Source of the DNA: Fusibacter sp. 3D3
Lineage (GTDB): Bacteria; Bacillota; Clostridia; Peptostreptococcales; Acidaminobacteraceae
Reading direction: 5' to 3'
DNA: 64,000 nucleotides
Assembly (NCBI RefSeq): GCF_001748365.1
Contig: NZ_BDHH01000008.1
Span: forward strand, 1-64,000
A model generated the notes under the pieces. It did not search any database. It was not told where the DNA came from and saw nothing but the letters and a program-made list of their open reading frames with translations. The number at the start of each line of letters is the position of its first letter. Within the stretch, counting starts at the first letter, position 1. Positions 41,970 to 50,569 of the stretch are shown piece after piece. The position numbers and the translations under genes were made by a program.

Positions 41970-42605
41970 GTGAAACAAGCCAATAATGTGATTTTTGAAG
42001 TTTTAAAAAAGAGGATAATAGAGTTAGAAATGAAGCCAGGTGATGTGATTAACGAAAGAGATTTAATTGTTGAATTTGGTGTAAGTCGGACCCCTGTAAG
42101 AGAAGCACTCATTAAGTTGTCTCAAATTGATCTGGTTGAGATTAGACCAAGAGTAGGGACTTTTGTCACTCAAATTGATCTTGCAACAGTGAAAAGTGCC
42201 TATGAGGTCAAAAAAAATCTTGAGGGTCTTGCGGCAGAATTGGCGGCAAAGCGTGCAACACCAGACGAAATATTGGCGTTATATGAAATCATAGAACGAT
42301 TTTCAAAGTATGATATCGTTAAAGATTACAAATTATGTATCGAGGATGATCAAAACTTTCATGAAATTATCAGAACCGCATCAAGGAATGAGATCTTGAT
42401 TGATGTGCTTGATAATCTCAATACAAAGACGGCAAGGTTTTTGCAGTCCATTCAATATGTAATCGAAAATTTTGAATGGTTTTTTGAGTCTCTTCAGGAT
42501 ATTGCAACTGCAATTAAAGATAAGCACTCAGAAGATGCCAGAAAGCATACGGAAGAACATACACGCCGATTTTTAGAAGAGTTGTCACGTAGTTTTTTTT
42601 CTTAA
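41970..42605 (+). CDS. GntR-family regulator with FCD domain
   Basis: About 211 residues. N-terminal winged helix (KPGDVINERDLIVEFGVSRTPVREALIKL) with the GntR recognition helix, then a helical FCD ligand-binding domain containing the metal-site His/Asp residues (DDQNFHEIIRTAS, HTEEHTRRF). Such regulators often sense carboxylic or amino acids. GTG at 41970, eight bases from GAGGG, is preferred to the ATG at 41952. Located between por and an aminotransferase, it probably controls one or both. Confidence 0.88.
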   Translation: MKQANNVIFEVLKKRIIELEMKPGDVINERDLIVEFGVSRTPVREALIKLSQIDLVEIRPRVGTFVTQIDLATVKSAYEVKKNLEGLAAELAAKRATPDEILALYEIIERFSKYDIVKDYKLCIEDDQNFHEIIRTASRNEILIDVLDNLNTKTARFLQSIQYVIENFEWFFESLQDIATAIKDKHSEDARKHTEEHTRRFLEELSRSFFS

Positions 42606-42641
42606 AAATATAATAACGGCAGATGAGTAGGAGGCATGGTT

Positions 42642-43823
42642 ATGGAGCATCTTTTTTCAGAAAGAGTCAAAAAAGCAAAAGCATCAGAGATCAGAGAAAT
42701 TTTAAAGTTGACACAACAACCTGAAATTATTTCTTTTGCAGGTGGATTGCCCGCACCAGAGTTATTTCCAATCGAAGAGATGAAAGTGGTAACGCTTAAA
42801 GTCCTTGAAACTATGGGGAAAGAAGCCTTGCAGTACAGTCCAACAGAAGGTTACGATCCGCTTAGAGAAAAGATTGCATTAAGAATGGGAAAACAGGGCA
42901 TTAAGGCGAAAAAAGAGGATATTTTAATTACCAGTGGCTCACAGCAAGGTCTTGATTTTACTGGAAAAGTTTTTATAAATCCAAACGATTATGTGCTTTG
43001 CGAGAGTCCGAGCTATTTAGGTGCAATCAATGCTTTTAGAGCTTATGAATGCCAATTTAAAGAAATAGCAACAGATTCAGACGGCATGATTATATCGCAT
43101 CTTGAAGATGTGATTAACCATACAGAAAATGTGAAATATATTTATGTGATTCCTGACTTTCAAAATCCATCTGGAAGGACTTGGTCGCTTGAGAGAAGAA
43201 AAGCGCTTGTTGAAATTGCGAATAAGTATAATCTTGTGATTGTTGAAGATAATCCATACGGTGAATTGAGGTTTGAAGGTGAGTCTCAACCGGCGATCAA
43301 GTCGCTTGATACCGAAGGTAGGGTTGTTTATTTAGGCACTTTTTCAAAAACGTTTTCGCCAGGATTGAGAATCGGCTGGGTGTGTGCAAGTGAAGTGTTG
43401 CTTTCTAAGTATATTACAGTAAAGCAAAGCGCAGACTTACAGTCGAGTTCAATAAGTCAAAGAGAACTTGCCGTCTATTTAGAAGATTATGATTTAGATG
43501 CACACATTGAGAAGATCAAAAAGGTGTATAAGCACAGAAGAGACTTGATGATTTCCACAATGGATGCTCATTTTCCTAAAGCAGCCCATTATGAAGTACC
43601 ACAGGGTGGTTTGTTTGCTTGGGTTGAATTGCCTGAGCAAATAGATGCAAAAGCACTTATGGTTAAAGCGGTGGAGCGCAAAGTTGCGTTTGTCCCAGGC
43701 GGTTCTTTTTTCCCAAATGGTGGACATGAAAATACAATGAGAGTTAATTATTCCAATATGCCTGACGACAAGATTGTCGAAGGTATCAAAAGACTAGGTG
43801 CACTGCTCAAAGAAGCGCTTTAA
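42642..43823 (+). CDS. PLP-dependent aminotransferase, LysN/aromatic-type class I
   Basis: About 393 residues. SFAGGLPAPELFP, YSPTEGYDPLREKIA, TSGSQQGLD, PDFQNPSGRTWS, VEDNPYGELRF and the PLP lysine in GTFSKTFSPGLRIGW place it in the 2-aminoadipate/aromatic aminotransferase group. It would convert an amino acid to its 2-oxoacid, a fitting partner for the oxidoreductase encoded just upstream. The first ATG (42636) touches GGAGGC; 42642 has proper spacing. Confidence 0.9.
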   Translation: MEHLFSERVKKAKASEIREILKLTQQPEIISFAGGLPAPELFPIEEMKVVTLKVLETMGKEALQYSPTEGYDPLREKIALRMGKQGIKAKKEDILITSGSQQGLDFTGKVFINPNDYVLCESPSYLGAINAFRAYECQFKEIATDSDGMIISHLEDVINHTENVKYIYVIPDFQNPSGRTWSLERRKALVEIANKYNLVIVEDNPYGELRFEGESQPAIKSLDTEGRVVYLGTFSKTFSPGLRIGWVCASEVLLSKYITVKQSADLQSSSISQRELAVYLEDYDLDAHIEKIKKVYKHRRDLMISTMDAHFPKAAHYEVPQGGLFAWVELPEQIDAKALMVKAVERKVAFVPGGSFFPNGGHENTMRVNYSNMPDDKIVEGIKRLGALLKEAL

Positions 43824-43834
43824 GGTTTCCCTCT

Positions 43835-43867
43835 CCCTATGATCATAAACCGATCATGGGGTTTTTT
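43835..43867 (+). terminator. terminator after aminotransferase gene
   Basis: CCCTATGATC pairs with GATCATGGGG (one T-G) across a seven-base loop, then T-run. Confidence 0.85.
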
Positions 43868-43964
43868 ATGCAATTTAAGCGCCATCAAATGAATAACCCT
43901 AAAATGCGTTATAAAAGTGTGGGGTATGGGTATAATGATAGAAAATATAGGGGTTGGTGATAGG

Positions 43965-46820
43965 ATGCATTTATTAAAAAAATACAAGAGTAGCCTCAAT
44001 ATCAAAATCACAATGATAACCATCATATTCATCGTTTTAGGCATGTTCTCTATGATCCTTTATACCAATTTATCGGTGGCAAGATTGACAGACAAAACGT
44101 TGAATACAATGGACAGAGAACTTTATTATCTGTTAGATGAATACTACACAAATTATATTAATGAAATCAGCGTGAGAATAGAAGCTGATTACAATGGATA
44201 TTTAGAAGAAGTGCAAATACTAGGGGGCATTTTCCAAGAGGTATTAGATAAAGACAACGCTTTAGAAGCCGTTATGGCAGTTGTTAAGGCAGATCCCTAT
44301 TTTAAGGACCGTATTATTTTTAATGGCAAATGGGGACAAAATACTTCTGATGAGCCAACAGCAGTATTTATGGGGAGATATCTCTATGATGATAACGGAG
44401 AGATCAAAGCCAATGTTCAAAATGCAATTGATAAAACAGCCATATTTGATATGATCATGCCATCGTTTGTCAGCCATGGGAAAAATAAAATCCAAATTTA
44501 TTATACAGGTGGTGTCGATGAAGATTATACAAGAATGGCACCTTGGGTTGATATTGGGCATAGCGTTTATGATGTTTATCCCGAGCTCTATGATTTACCC
44601 ATATGGGAAACTTTTAATCCGGGTCTAGTTGACGAGTGGACGGAAAGAATGCTGGACAAGGGCATTGGCAATCCAAAATTGATCAGGGTTTCACAGCCCA
44701 TTCAAGATGGTATAACAGGAGGCATTATATTAGGTGTGACGTATCCGATTTGGGACAGAGAGACTCAGACGTTTAAAGGGCATGTTGCCTATGATATAAC
44801 AATTGAATCCATCATTGAACAAGTTGAAGACATTAAAATCAGCAATACGGGTTTTGCAATGCTCATTCAGTCCAATGGCAATATTTTTGCCATGAACGAC
44901 AAGGGCGCCGATGTATTAGGGCTTAAAAATATAGACGACAGTACGCTTAACAATGGCACTGGTATTGGATTTAACAGACTTAACCGGTATATTCAAGAGA
45001 GTACAATTGAATCCGTTCGAAATCTTAACTATTCAGAGGTAAATGAAATTAAAGAAATTGAATTAAATGGCGAAACTTATTTTTTCATTAATAAAAAAAT
45101 GGATTCATTTGTATCGTGGACACCAGAATTAGGTTTTTATGATGAAGCTTGGACGCTTGCTTTTGTGGTGCCAAGAGATGAAATCTATAAAATGTATATT
45201 AATTCTGAAATTCAGATTAAAAATGATCAAAATATAGCGATTAAGCAACAAGTGGGTATAGGTGCTGTGATTTTGGGTTTTGTTGTAATTTTTGTCATCC
45301 TATACAATTCTAGAATGACTTCTAAGCTCAACGCATTAACCAACAAAGTTAAGCAGATGAAAGAAAATAATTATCAAGTTGATTTTGATATTCACTCTGA
45401 AGATGAAATTGGAAAGCTTGCAAATGCTTTTGAAGGAATGCAACAAGAAATTCAGGATTCGCTCTCTCGGTTAAAAGTTCAAAATGAACTTCTGAAAGAT
45501 GAGATAGATGAACGCATTAAAAAAGATCGTATTATTGATTATCTTGAAAACTTTGATTCTCAGACGGATTTACTCAATAAAAAAGCGCTTTTAAACATGT
45601 TAAAAGATATGAGCTTGGATTTTGATCAAACATTCGTTTCGCTCATTATTATTGGTCTTGACGAGTTTCGGAAAATTAATGATGCATATACTTTTAAAGT
45701 TGGAGATGAAATCATCCAGATGTTGGCGACTAAATTAGATCAGATTGTACAAAGCCATGAGTTGCTGTTTAGAATTGGAGGGGATGAATTTGCAATTTTG
45801 TTTAAGGGCAAAGATCTCAATGCGCTTATTTTAAAAGTAGAAGAGATTAATGCGCTATTTGGGAAGTCTTTTAGTATTAGAATGCATGAGGTCGTCCTAA
45901 GTGCATCTATCGGGGTGAGTACCTTTCCGCATGATACAAGCGATACTTTAGATCTCTTCAAATATGCCACCATAGCAATGAATCATGCCAAGGCAAGTAA
46001 TCGAGGTGGCAGTGAATATTATAATGAAGAAATGAATTATAGTGCTCGAAACAGAATTGAAATGATTCATGAATTAAACCAAGCCATAGAGCGCAATGAA
46101 CTCAGTTTATGTTTTCAACCCATAATGAAAATCGATACGAATAAAGCGACGGGGGTTGAAGTGCTTTTAAGATGGCATTCTAAGAAGTTTGGACATATAT
46201 CACCGTCCCTTTTTATCAAATTAGCGGAAGAATCGAAGTTGATTATCAAAATTGGAAGTTGGGTAATCAAGGCGTCTTTTGAAGCCCTTGGTAAGTTTGA
46301 GGCTGCTGGATTTGTGGGTCTTGAAATGGCCATTAATATTTCCGTTATTCAGCTCATGCAACATGATCTTGTTGCCGAGACAAAAGCTTTGCTGGAAAAG
46401 TATCCTGTAAAAGAGAAGCAGATTATCTATGAAGTGACAGAGGGTCTTTTCATCAACGACTTTGATAGAGTGCGTACAACTTTTGCTGAACTGGAGCAAT
46501 TAGGGATTCTGATTTCAATAGATGATTTTGGAACGGGGTACTCATCGTTGTCCTATCTGAAGAATATTGCGATCAACAAGCTTAAGATTGATCGGTCATT
46601 TATTTCTGAACTGCATGATAAAACGGGCTGGGAAATCACAAATGCCATTATTGCACTTGCAAATAATTTGAATCTAAAGGTTGTTGCAGAAGGTGTTGAA
46701 GAATTAGAACAATTGGAACATCTGCGCGAACGTGGCTGCAATGAAGCTCAAGGATTCTTTTTTTCAAGACCAGTGGATCTTGAACATTGTATTGAATATC
46801 TCAATCAATATTGGAACTAA
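43965..46820 (+). CDS. Cache-HAMP-GGDEF-EAL protein
   Basis: About 951 residues. A membrane helix near 20-40, a large double-Cache extracellular sensor (about 45-430; motifs YDITIESIIEQV and WTLAFVVPRDEI), a second helix near 435-455, HAMP, coiled coil, GGDEF, then EAL. GGDEF is intact (RIGGDEF) but no RxxD site precedes it. EAL residues are also intact (EVLLRW, DDFGTGYSSLSYL, KIDRSF, VVAEGVEE), so both activities are possible and the balance may depend on the sensor. A TATAAT at 43931 lies inside the longer frame, supporting the start at 43965. Confidence 0.92.
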   Translation: MHLLKKYKSSLNIKITMITIIFIVLGMFSMILYTNLSVARLTDKTLNTMDRELYYLLDEYYTNYINEISVRIEADYNGYLEEVQILGGIFQEVLDKDNALEAVMAVVKADPYFKDRIIFNGKWGQNTSDEPTAVFMGRYLYDDNGEIKANVQNAIDKTAIFDMIMPSFVSHGKNKIQIYYTGGVDEDYTRMAPWVDIGHSVYDVYPELYDLPIWETFNPGLVDEWTERMLDKGIGNPKLIRVSQPIQDGITGGIILGVTYPIWDRETQTFKGHVAYDITIESIIEQVEDIKISNTGFAMLIQSNGNIFAMNDKGADVLGLKNIDDSTLNNGTGIGFNRLNRYIQESTIESVRNLNYSEVNEIKEIELNGETYFFINKKMDSFVSWTPELGFYDEAWTLAFVVPRDEIYKMYINSEIQIKNDQNIAIKQQVGIGAVILGFVVIFVILYNSRMTSKLNALTNKVKQMKENNYQVDFDIHSEDEIGKLANAFEGMQQEIQDSLSRLKVQNELLKDEIDERIKKDRIIDYLENFDSQTDLLNKKALLNMLKDMSLDFDQTFVSLIIIGLDEFRKINDAYTFKVGDEIIQMLATKLDQIVQSHELLFRIGGDEFAILFKGKDLNALILKVEEINALFGKSFSIRMHEVVLSASIGVSTFPHDTSDTLDLFKYATIAMNHAKASNRGGSEYYNEEMNYSARNRIEMIHELNQAIERNELSLCFQPIMKIDTNKATGVEVLLRWHSKKFGHISPSLFIKLAEESKLIIKIGSWVIKASFEALGKFEAAGFVGLEMAINISVIQLMQHDLVAETKALLEKYPVKEKQIIYEVTEGLFINDFDRVRTTFAELEQLGILISIDDFGTGYSSLSYLKNIAINKLKIDRSFISELHDKTGWEITNAIIALANNLNLKVVAEGVEELEQLEHLRERGCNEAQGFFFSRPVDLEHCIEYLNQYWN

Positions 46821-46824
46821 GAAC

Positions 46825-46862
46825 AAAGACTATTATTCTAACCTATTAGGATAATAGTCTTT
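46825..46862 (+). terminator. hairpin after GGDEF-EAL gene
   Basis: AAAGACTATTAT/ATAATAGTCTTT with further inner pairing (CTAA/TTAG). T-run is interrupted. Confidence 0.65.
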
Positions 46863-46930
46863 CTGAGTTTTAACCGAATTTTAATGTGCAAATGTTATTT
46901 TATAGAGAGAAAATCTAAAAGGTGAAGACA

Positions 46931-48142
46931 ATGTATAAGAGCGCATTAAAAGCATTAATAAATGAATGGCACCATATGGAGAATAGTCCCATCATGGGGG
47001 AAAAGAAATTCAGTTCGAAAGATCGACATAAAGAATACAAGTTGCTCATGGCGTTGATTGCTTCAATCAAGGATTTGGTACAGCAACCTTATGATCAGAA
47101 GTGTTTTAATGGAATGATCAAAGACTATTTAAATGAAAGTAAAATTATGGATCTATCCAATATTTCAATGCTCTTTAATAAAGACATGATCCAGTCGACC
47201 ATAGATTTTTACGAGCAAGCTAAAGTCTTTAATGGTGAAATGGGGATTGAAGATATCGGACAAGCTATGAGAAATGTTTGGATTATCAACATGATTCAAC
47301 AACTGGAGTCTAAACCGACTCAATTGAGCAGCAGTGCATTTGGATATAGTATGCTCTATCCATACACCGATAATTTGCTAGATGATACAGAGATGAGCTC
47401 GGCATATAAAAATGAGATTATGACTCGATTTGGCAAACGGCTCTCAAACCTACAGGTAGATCAATCGGACTCAGATCAATCTTATGAACGTGATTTGTTT
47501 AAATTGATTGAGATGGTAGAATCAGATTACAGAAGAGATGCCTATCCAATGGTATATGAAAGCATGATGGGGATACATCATGCACAGGTCATGAGCCAAA
47601 AACAGCATCATGTTTCAATTCCATATGAGCACTCTATTTTAGAGTACACTTTCGAAAAAGGAGGCACTTCTGTTTTAGCAGATGCTTGTATTGTTTGTGG
47701 CGAATTGTCGGAAGTTCAAATTCTTTTTTATCTACAATATGGCATCGTACTCCAATTGTGTGATGATATTCAAGACATGATAGAGGACAAGGCGAATGCA
47801 CATCAAACTATATTTAGTCAGTTGATGGGGCATTATCATTTAGATCCTTTGATTTTGAAGACGTTGTCGTTTAATGAAAAAATGGTTGAGAGGTTACCCA
47901 AAAAAGAGTGGGCTTCTATTTATCGAAATTGTATTTTGATGATGATTGCCTTTTCAAGTTTAAATTACAAAGCTTATCTATCACGGGGGTTCTATAGTAC
48001 TTTATCGGCTTATTCCCCTTTGACAAGAAGGCATTTAAAAAAAATTGAAAAAGAAGTAAAGCGGTCCCAACATTTATTATTGAGGTCCGATACCATATCA
48101 CTTTTCAAAACTTATGTCTCTGAAATGAGTCTTGACATCTAA
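46931..48142 (+). CDS. class 1 isoprenoid-synthase-like protein
   Basis: About 403 residues, all helical. Two acid-rich motifs in the places expected for trans-prenyltransferases/terpene synthases: YTDNLLDDTE (about residue 150) and LCDDIQDMIED (about 280), the latter a DDxxD. A TRRHLKKIEKEVKR helix closes the protein. Overall it departs from ordinary polyprenyl diphosphate synthases, lacking a clear KxxR-type N-terminal substrate site. Product and substrate are unknown, and no isoprenoid genes are near. GTG at 46922 is upstream; ATG 46931 has AAAAGGTGAAG at good spacing. Confidence 0.72.
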   Translation: MYKSALKALINEWHHMENSPIMGEKKFSSKDRHKEYKLLMALIASIKDLVQQPYDQKCFNGMIKDYLNESKIMDLSNISMLFNKDMIQSTIDFYEQAKVFNGEMGIEDIGQAMRNVWIINMIQQLESKPTQLSSSAFGYSMLYPYTDNLLDDTEMSSAYKNEIMTRFGKRLSNLQVDQSDSDQSYERDLFKLIEMVESDYRRDAYPMVYESMMGIHHAQVMSQKQHHVSIPYEHSILEYTFEKGGTSVLADACIVCGELSEVQILFYLQYGIVLQLCDDIQDMIEDKANAHQTIFSQLMGHYHLDPLILKTLSFNEKMVERLPKKEWASIYRNCILMMIAFSSLNYKAYLSRGFYSTLSAYSPLTRRHLKKIEKEVKRSQHLLLRSDTISLFKTYVSEMSLDI

Positions 48143-48149
48143 AAAGAGT

Positions 48150-48196
48150 AACGGTATTATTATGTAAAGAAATGCATAATAATACCGTTTTGTTTT
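48150..48196 (+). terminator. terminator
   Basis: Perfect 15-bp stem AACGGTATTATTATG/CATAATAATACCGTT, ten-base loop, then TTTGTTTT. Confidence 0.85.
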
Positions 48197-48209
48197 GGAG
48201 GTTAATCAG

Positions 48210-49127
48210 GTGAAAAATATTTTTGTAGATGGCCAGCATGGTACGACAGGTCTAGAAATTAAGCGATATATAGCGAAGCATCCATCGCTTTCTTTAGTTG
48301 AAATCGCTTACGAAGAAAGACATGATATAAATAAGCGCAAGACATTAATGAATGCTTCTGATGCAGTGGTACTCTGTCTTCCAGAAGAAGCAAGTGTTGA
48401 GGCGCTAAGCTTGCTAGAGAGTCAGAAAGTAGTTGTAATAGATACCAGTACAGCCTTTAGAACGCATCCAGACTGGACATATGGACTGCCAGAGCTGAAT
48501 GCGGTGCAAAGGGCGCTTATTTCGAAGTCCTTTAGAATTGCCAATCCTGGGTGTCATGCATCAGCAGCCTTACTTGCGCTCCTTCCGTTACAGTCAAAAG
48601 CACTTTTAAAGCAAGATATGCCCTTGACTTTGATTTCGCACACGGGTTATACGGGTGGCGGAAAAGAAATGATCAAAATGTATAAAAATACAAAGAAACC
48701 CATCAGTGCTCAACATTATGCACTGGGACAAATGCATAAGCATATTCCAGAGATCATGAAGTATGCGGCACTTACGATCAAACCGACTTTTCTGCCGATT
48801 TTATGTAATTATCCCAGAGGCATTCTTCTGAGTGTTCCATTACATCAATGTAACTTAACAAATGGGATGAGCTTAATGGAAATTTATAATCTATATGTGA
48901 GTTATTATAAAAGTTCTCCGTTTGCAGTGATTCACGAACCCAATAGCACTTCAAATTACCTTCACGGGGAAACTTCAGAAACAAATCAATTTGAAATTTT
49001 CTTCAGTGGAACAGATGAAAATTTTCAAATCGCTGTAAAAATCGATAACTTGGGTAAAGGTGCTTCTGGTGCAGTGATACAGTCTCTCAATTTGAGATTT
49101 GGATTTCCAGAGGAAATGGGCTTATAA
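48210..49127 (+). CDS. argC: N-acetyl-gamma-glutamyl-phosphate reductase, type 2
   Basis: About 305 residues, the short type 2 form. The N-terminal nucleotide-binding region reads FVDGQHGTTGLEI; DTSTAFR, the catalytic cysteine in ANPGCHAS, and the C-terminal LDNLGKGASGAV-like end (here IDNLGKGASGAVIQSL) complete the family. It catalyses the third step of arginine/ornithine synthesis, reducing acyl phosphate with NADPH. No other arg gene is beside it. GTG at 48210 lies eight bases from GGAGG. Confidence 0.92.
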   Translation: MKNIFVDGQHGTTGLEIKRYIAKHPSLSLVEIAYEERHDINKRKTLMNASDAVVLCLPEEASVEALSLLESQKVVVIDTSTAFRTHPDWTYGLPELNAVQRALISKSFRIANPGCHASAALLALLPLQSKALLKQDMPLTLISHTGYTGGGKEMIKMYKNTKKPISAQHYALGQMHKHIPEIMKYAALTIKPTFLPILCNYPRGILLSVPLHQCNLTNGMSLMEIYNLYVSYYKSSPFAVIHEPNSTSNYLHGETSETNQFEIFFSGTDENFQIAVKIDNLGKGASGAVIQSLNLRFGFPEEMGL

Positions 49128-49204
49128 GATAAAGGTGCAACGTTTATAATTTAATAATTCGGATATAAATAATGAAAGGACACAATAAGAGGTGAGGTGC
49201 ATTT

Positions 49205-50023
49205 ATGTATCGAATGTTATTGTTCGACGAAGCTCAATATATCCGATCAAAAGTTAAAGCGATCGTTAAGCACTTTCAAGTGGAAATTTATGAAGCGGGT
49301 TCAGTACTACAGCTTAACCATGCCATTACTGAATCAAAAGGGGTGTTTGATCTGATATTGGCAGATCTGAATTTTGATAATGAATCTATCGTGATATGGT
49401 TTGAAAAATATTTAGAGCAACATCCTTTTACGCCACTTATTATCTATACAAGCACCGTAACTCGGGGCAATTTGGCCAGTGGATTAAGATTGGGTGCAAA
49501 AGATTATATACTCAAATCTAGTGATGATGATATTTTGTTAGAACGCATTATGAAGTGTTTGCAAACTGAAATCGCGCCACGGGCCAAAACGGATCAACCT
49601 GAACAAATCGTCATAGATATGCAATCCTTTTTAACCAGTGAAATTAGGAAAGCTCAAAAGGGACGTTATGAGATGAGCATTTGCCTCAGTTCAATACAAC
49701 CTGTGGATCAGTCTGTATCCAGCGAAAAACTGGGCTATGATGAAGGTTCGCTTATTATTCAAAAGTTTAAAACGAAGTATTGGGAGACGGATGTCATGTT
49801 TCAGTTTGGCATTCATGCTTTTGTGAGCTTCTTTCCGTTTTGCGGGTATGATCAGGTCATCATTGTAGACCATAAATTACAGAGCGTTTTTCAGGAGATC
49901 AAACAAGATTATGTCAGTTTAAGAGGGTTTATATTGGTTAATAATTTTGTGACATTTCCACATGATGGTGAAAACAAACAGCAAATTCTGAGACAACTTG
50001 AAAAAATAATGCAACAAGGTTAA
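49205..50023 (+). CDS. receiver domain fused to a degenerate GGDEF domain
   Basis: About 272 residues. A receiver domain (1-120) with acid pair Asp8/Glu9, phosphoacceptor Asp54 in ILADLNFD, and Lys in DYILKSS. The C-terminal part has the spacing of a GGDEF domain: SFLTSEIRKAQKGRYEMSIC strand, then FQFGIHAFVSFFP where RxGGDEF should be, and the typical late VTFPHDGENKQQILRQLEK. The active loop is absent, so it is probably a binding or regulatory module. No kinase is adjacent. Confidence 0.75.
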   Translation: MYRMLLFDEAQYIRSKVKAIVKHFQVEIYEAGSVLQLNHAITESKGVFDLILADLNFDNESIVIWFEKYLEQHPFTPLIIYTSTVTRGNLASGLRLGAKDYILKSSDDDILLERIMKCLQTEIAPRAKTDQPEQIVIDMQSFLTSEIRKAQKGRYEMSICLSSIQPVDQSVSSEKLGYDEGSLIIQKFKTKYWETDVMFQFGIHAFVSFFPFCGYDQVIIVDHKLQSVFQEIKQDYVSLRGFILVNNFVTFPHDGENKQQILRQLEKIMQQG

Positions 50024-50040
50024 TTCTTATAAATCGTCTA

Positions 50041-50070
50041 TTGATATGATCGCCATCATATTGATATAAT
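50041..50070 (+). promoter_or_regulatory. promoter of small membrane protein gene
   Basis: TTGATA, 18-base spacer, TATAAT; it overlaps any longer reading of the downstream gene. Confidence 0.6.
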
Positions 50071-50095
50071 GGAGGAAACGAAAAATGGAGTAGAC

Positions 50096-50500
50096 ATGTC
50101 CCTAAAAACATTAGAAGATTTATTGATTACGTTATCTTATCTTAAAATAGCCATAATAACAACAACCATAATTGTGATAATACTCATCGTAATAGACGGC
50201 TCAAACACAGAGACACTTTTAAGCCAATATAAAGAGGGCTATTTAGCTGCAAATTTTAAAGTGCTCAGTACCAATTCGCCGATCGTGTGTTTTTTTTATT
50301 TCATTTGGCGGTATTTTATTGAACTGATATTAGGCAGCGTAGGTTTAATTAGCCTATTGAATCGTAAGTTTGTACTCTATTTTTTATTGCTATTGACATC
50401 AATTGCGCTTTCTTTTTCAGTGCAAATTGAAATAGTGGTTATTATTGGATTGGAAATTGCACTTCAAATGGTGTATTCGGTAAAAGTTAAATATCAATAA
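50096..50500 (+). CDS. small membrane protein, unknown
   Basis: About 134 residues with three to four hydrophobic segments (about 20-34, 66-87, 90-106, 110-128) and a short hydrophilic loop after the first. No family recognised. ATG at 50096 has GGAG five bases upstream; the in-frame ATG at 50069 overlaps the promoter -10 element. Confidence 0.6.
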   Translation: MSLKTLEDLLITLSYLKIAIITTTIIVIILIVIDGSNTETLLSQYKEGYLAANFKVLSTNSPIVCFFYFIWRYFIELILGSVGLISLLNRKFVLYFLLLLTSIALSFSVQIEIVVIIGLEIALQMVYSVKVKYQ

Positions 50501-50512
50501 AGCGTTAATTAT

Positions 50513-50561
50513 AAAAAGCCAGAAGAGACTCAATGGCGCACTTGCCTCTTCTGGCTTTTTT
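50513..50561. terminator. bidirectional terminator
   Basis: A 15-bp stem AAAAAGCCAGAAGAG/CTCTTCTGGCTTTTT with T-runs on both strands, between the membrane-protein gene and the convergent sirtuin gene. Confidence 0.88.
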
Positions 50562-50569
50562 ATGGCGTT

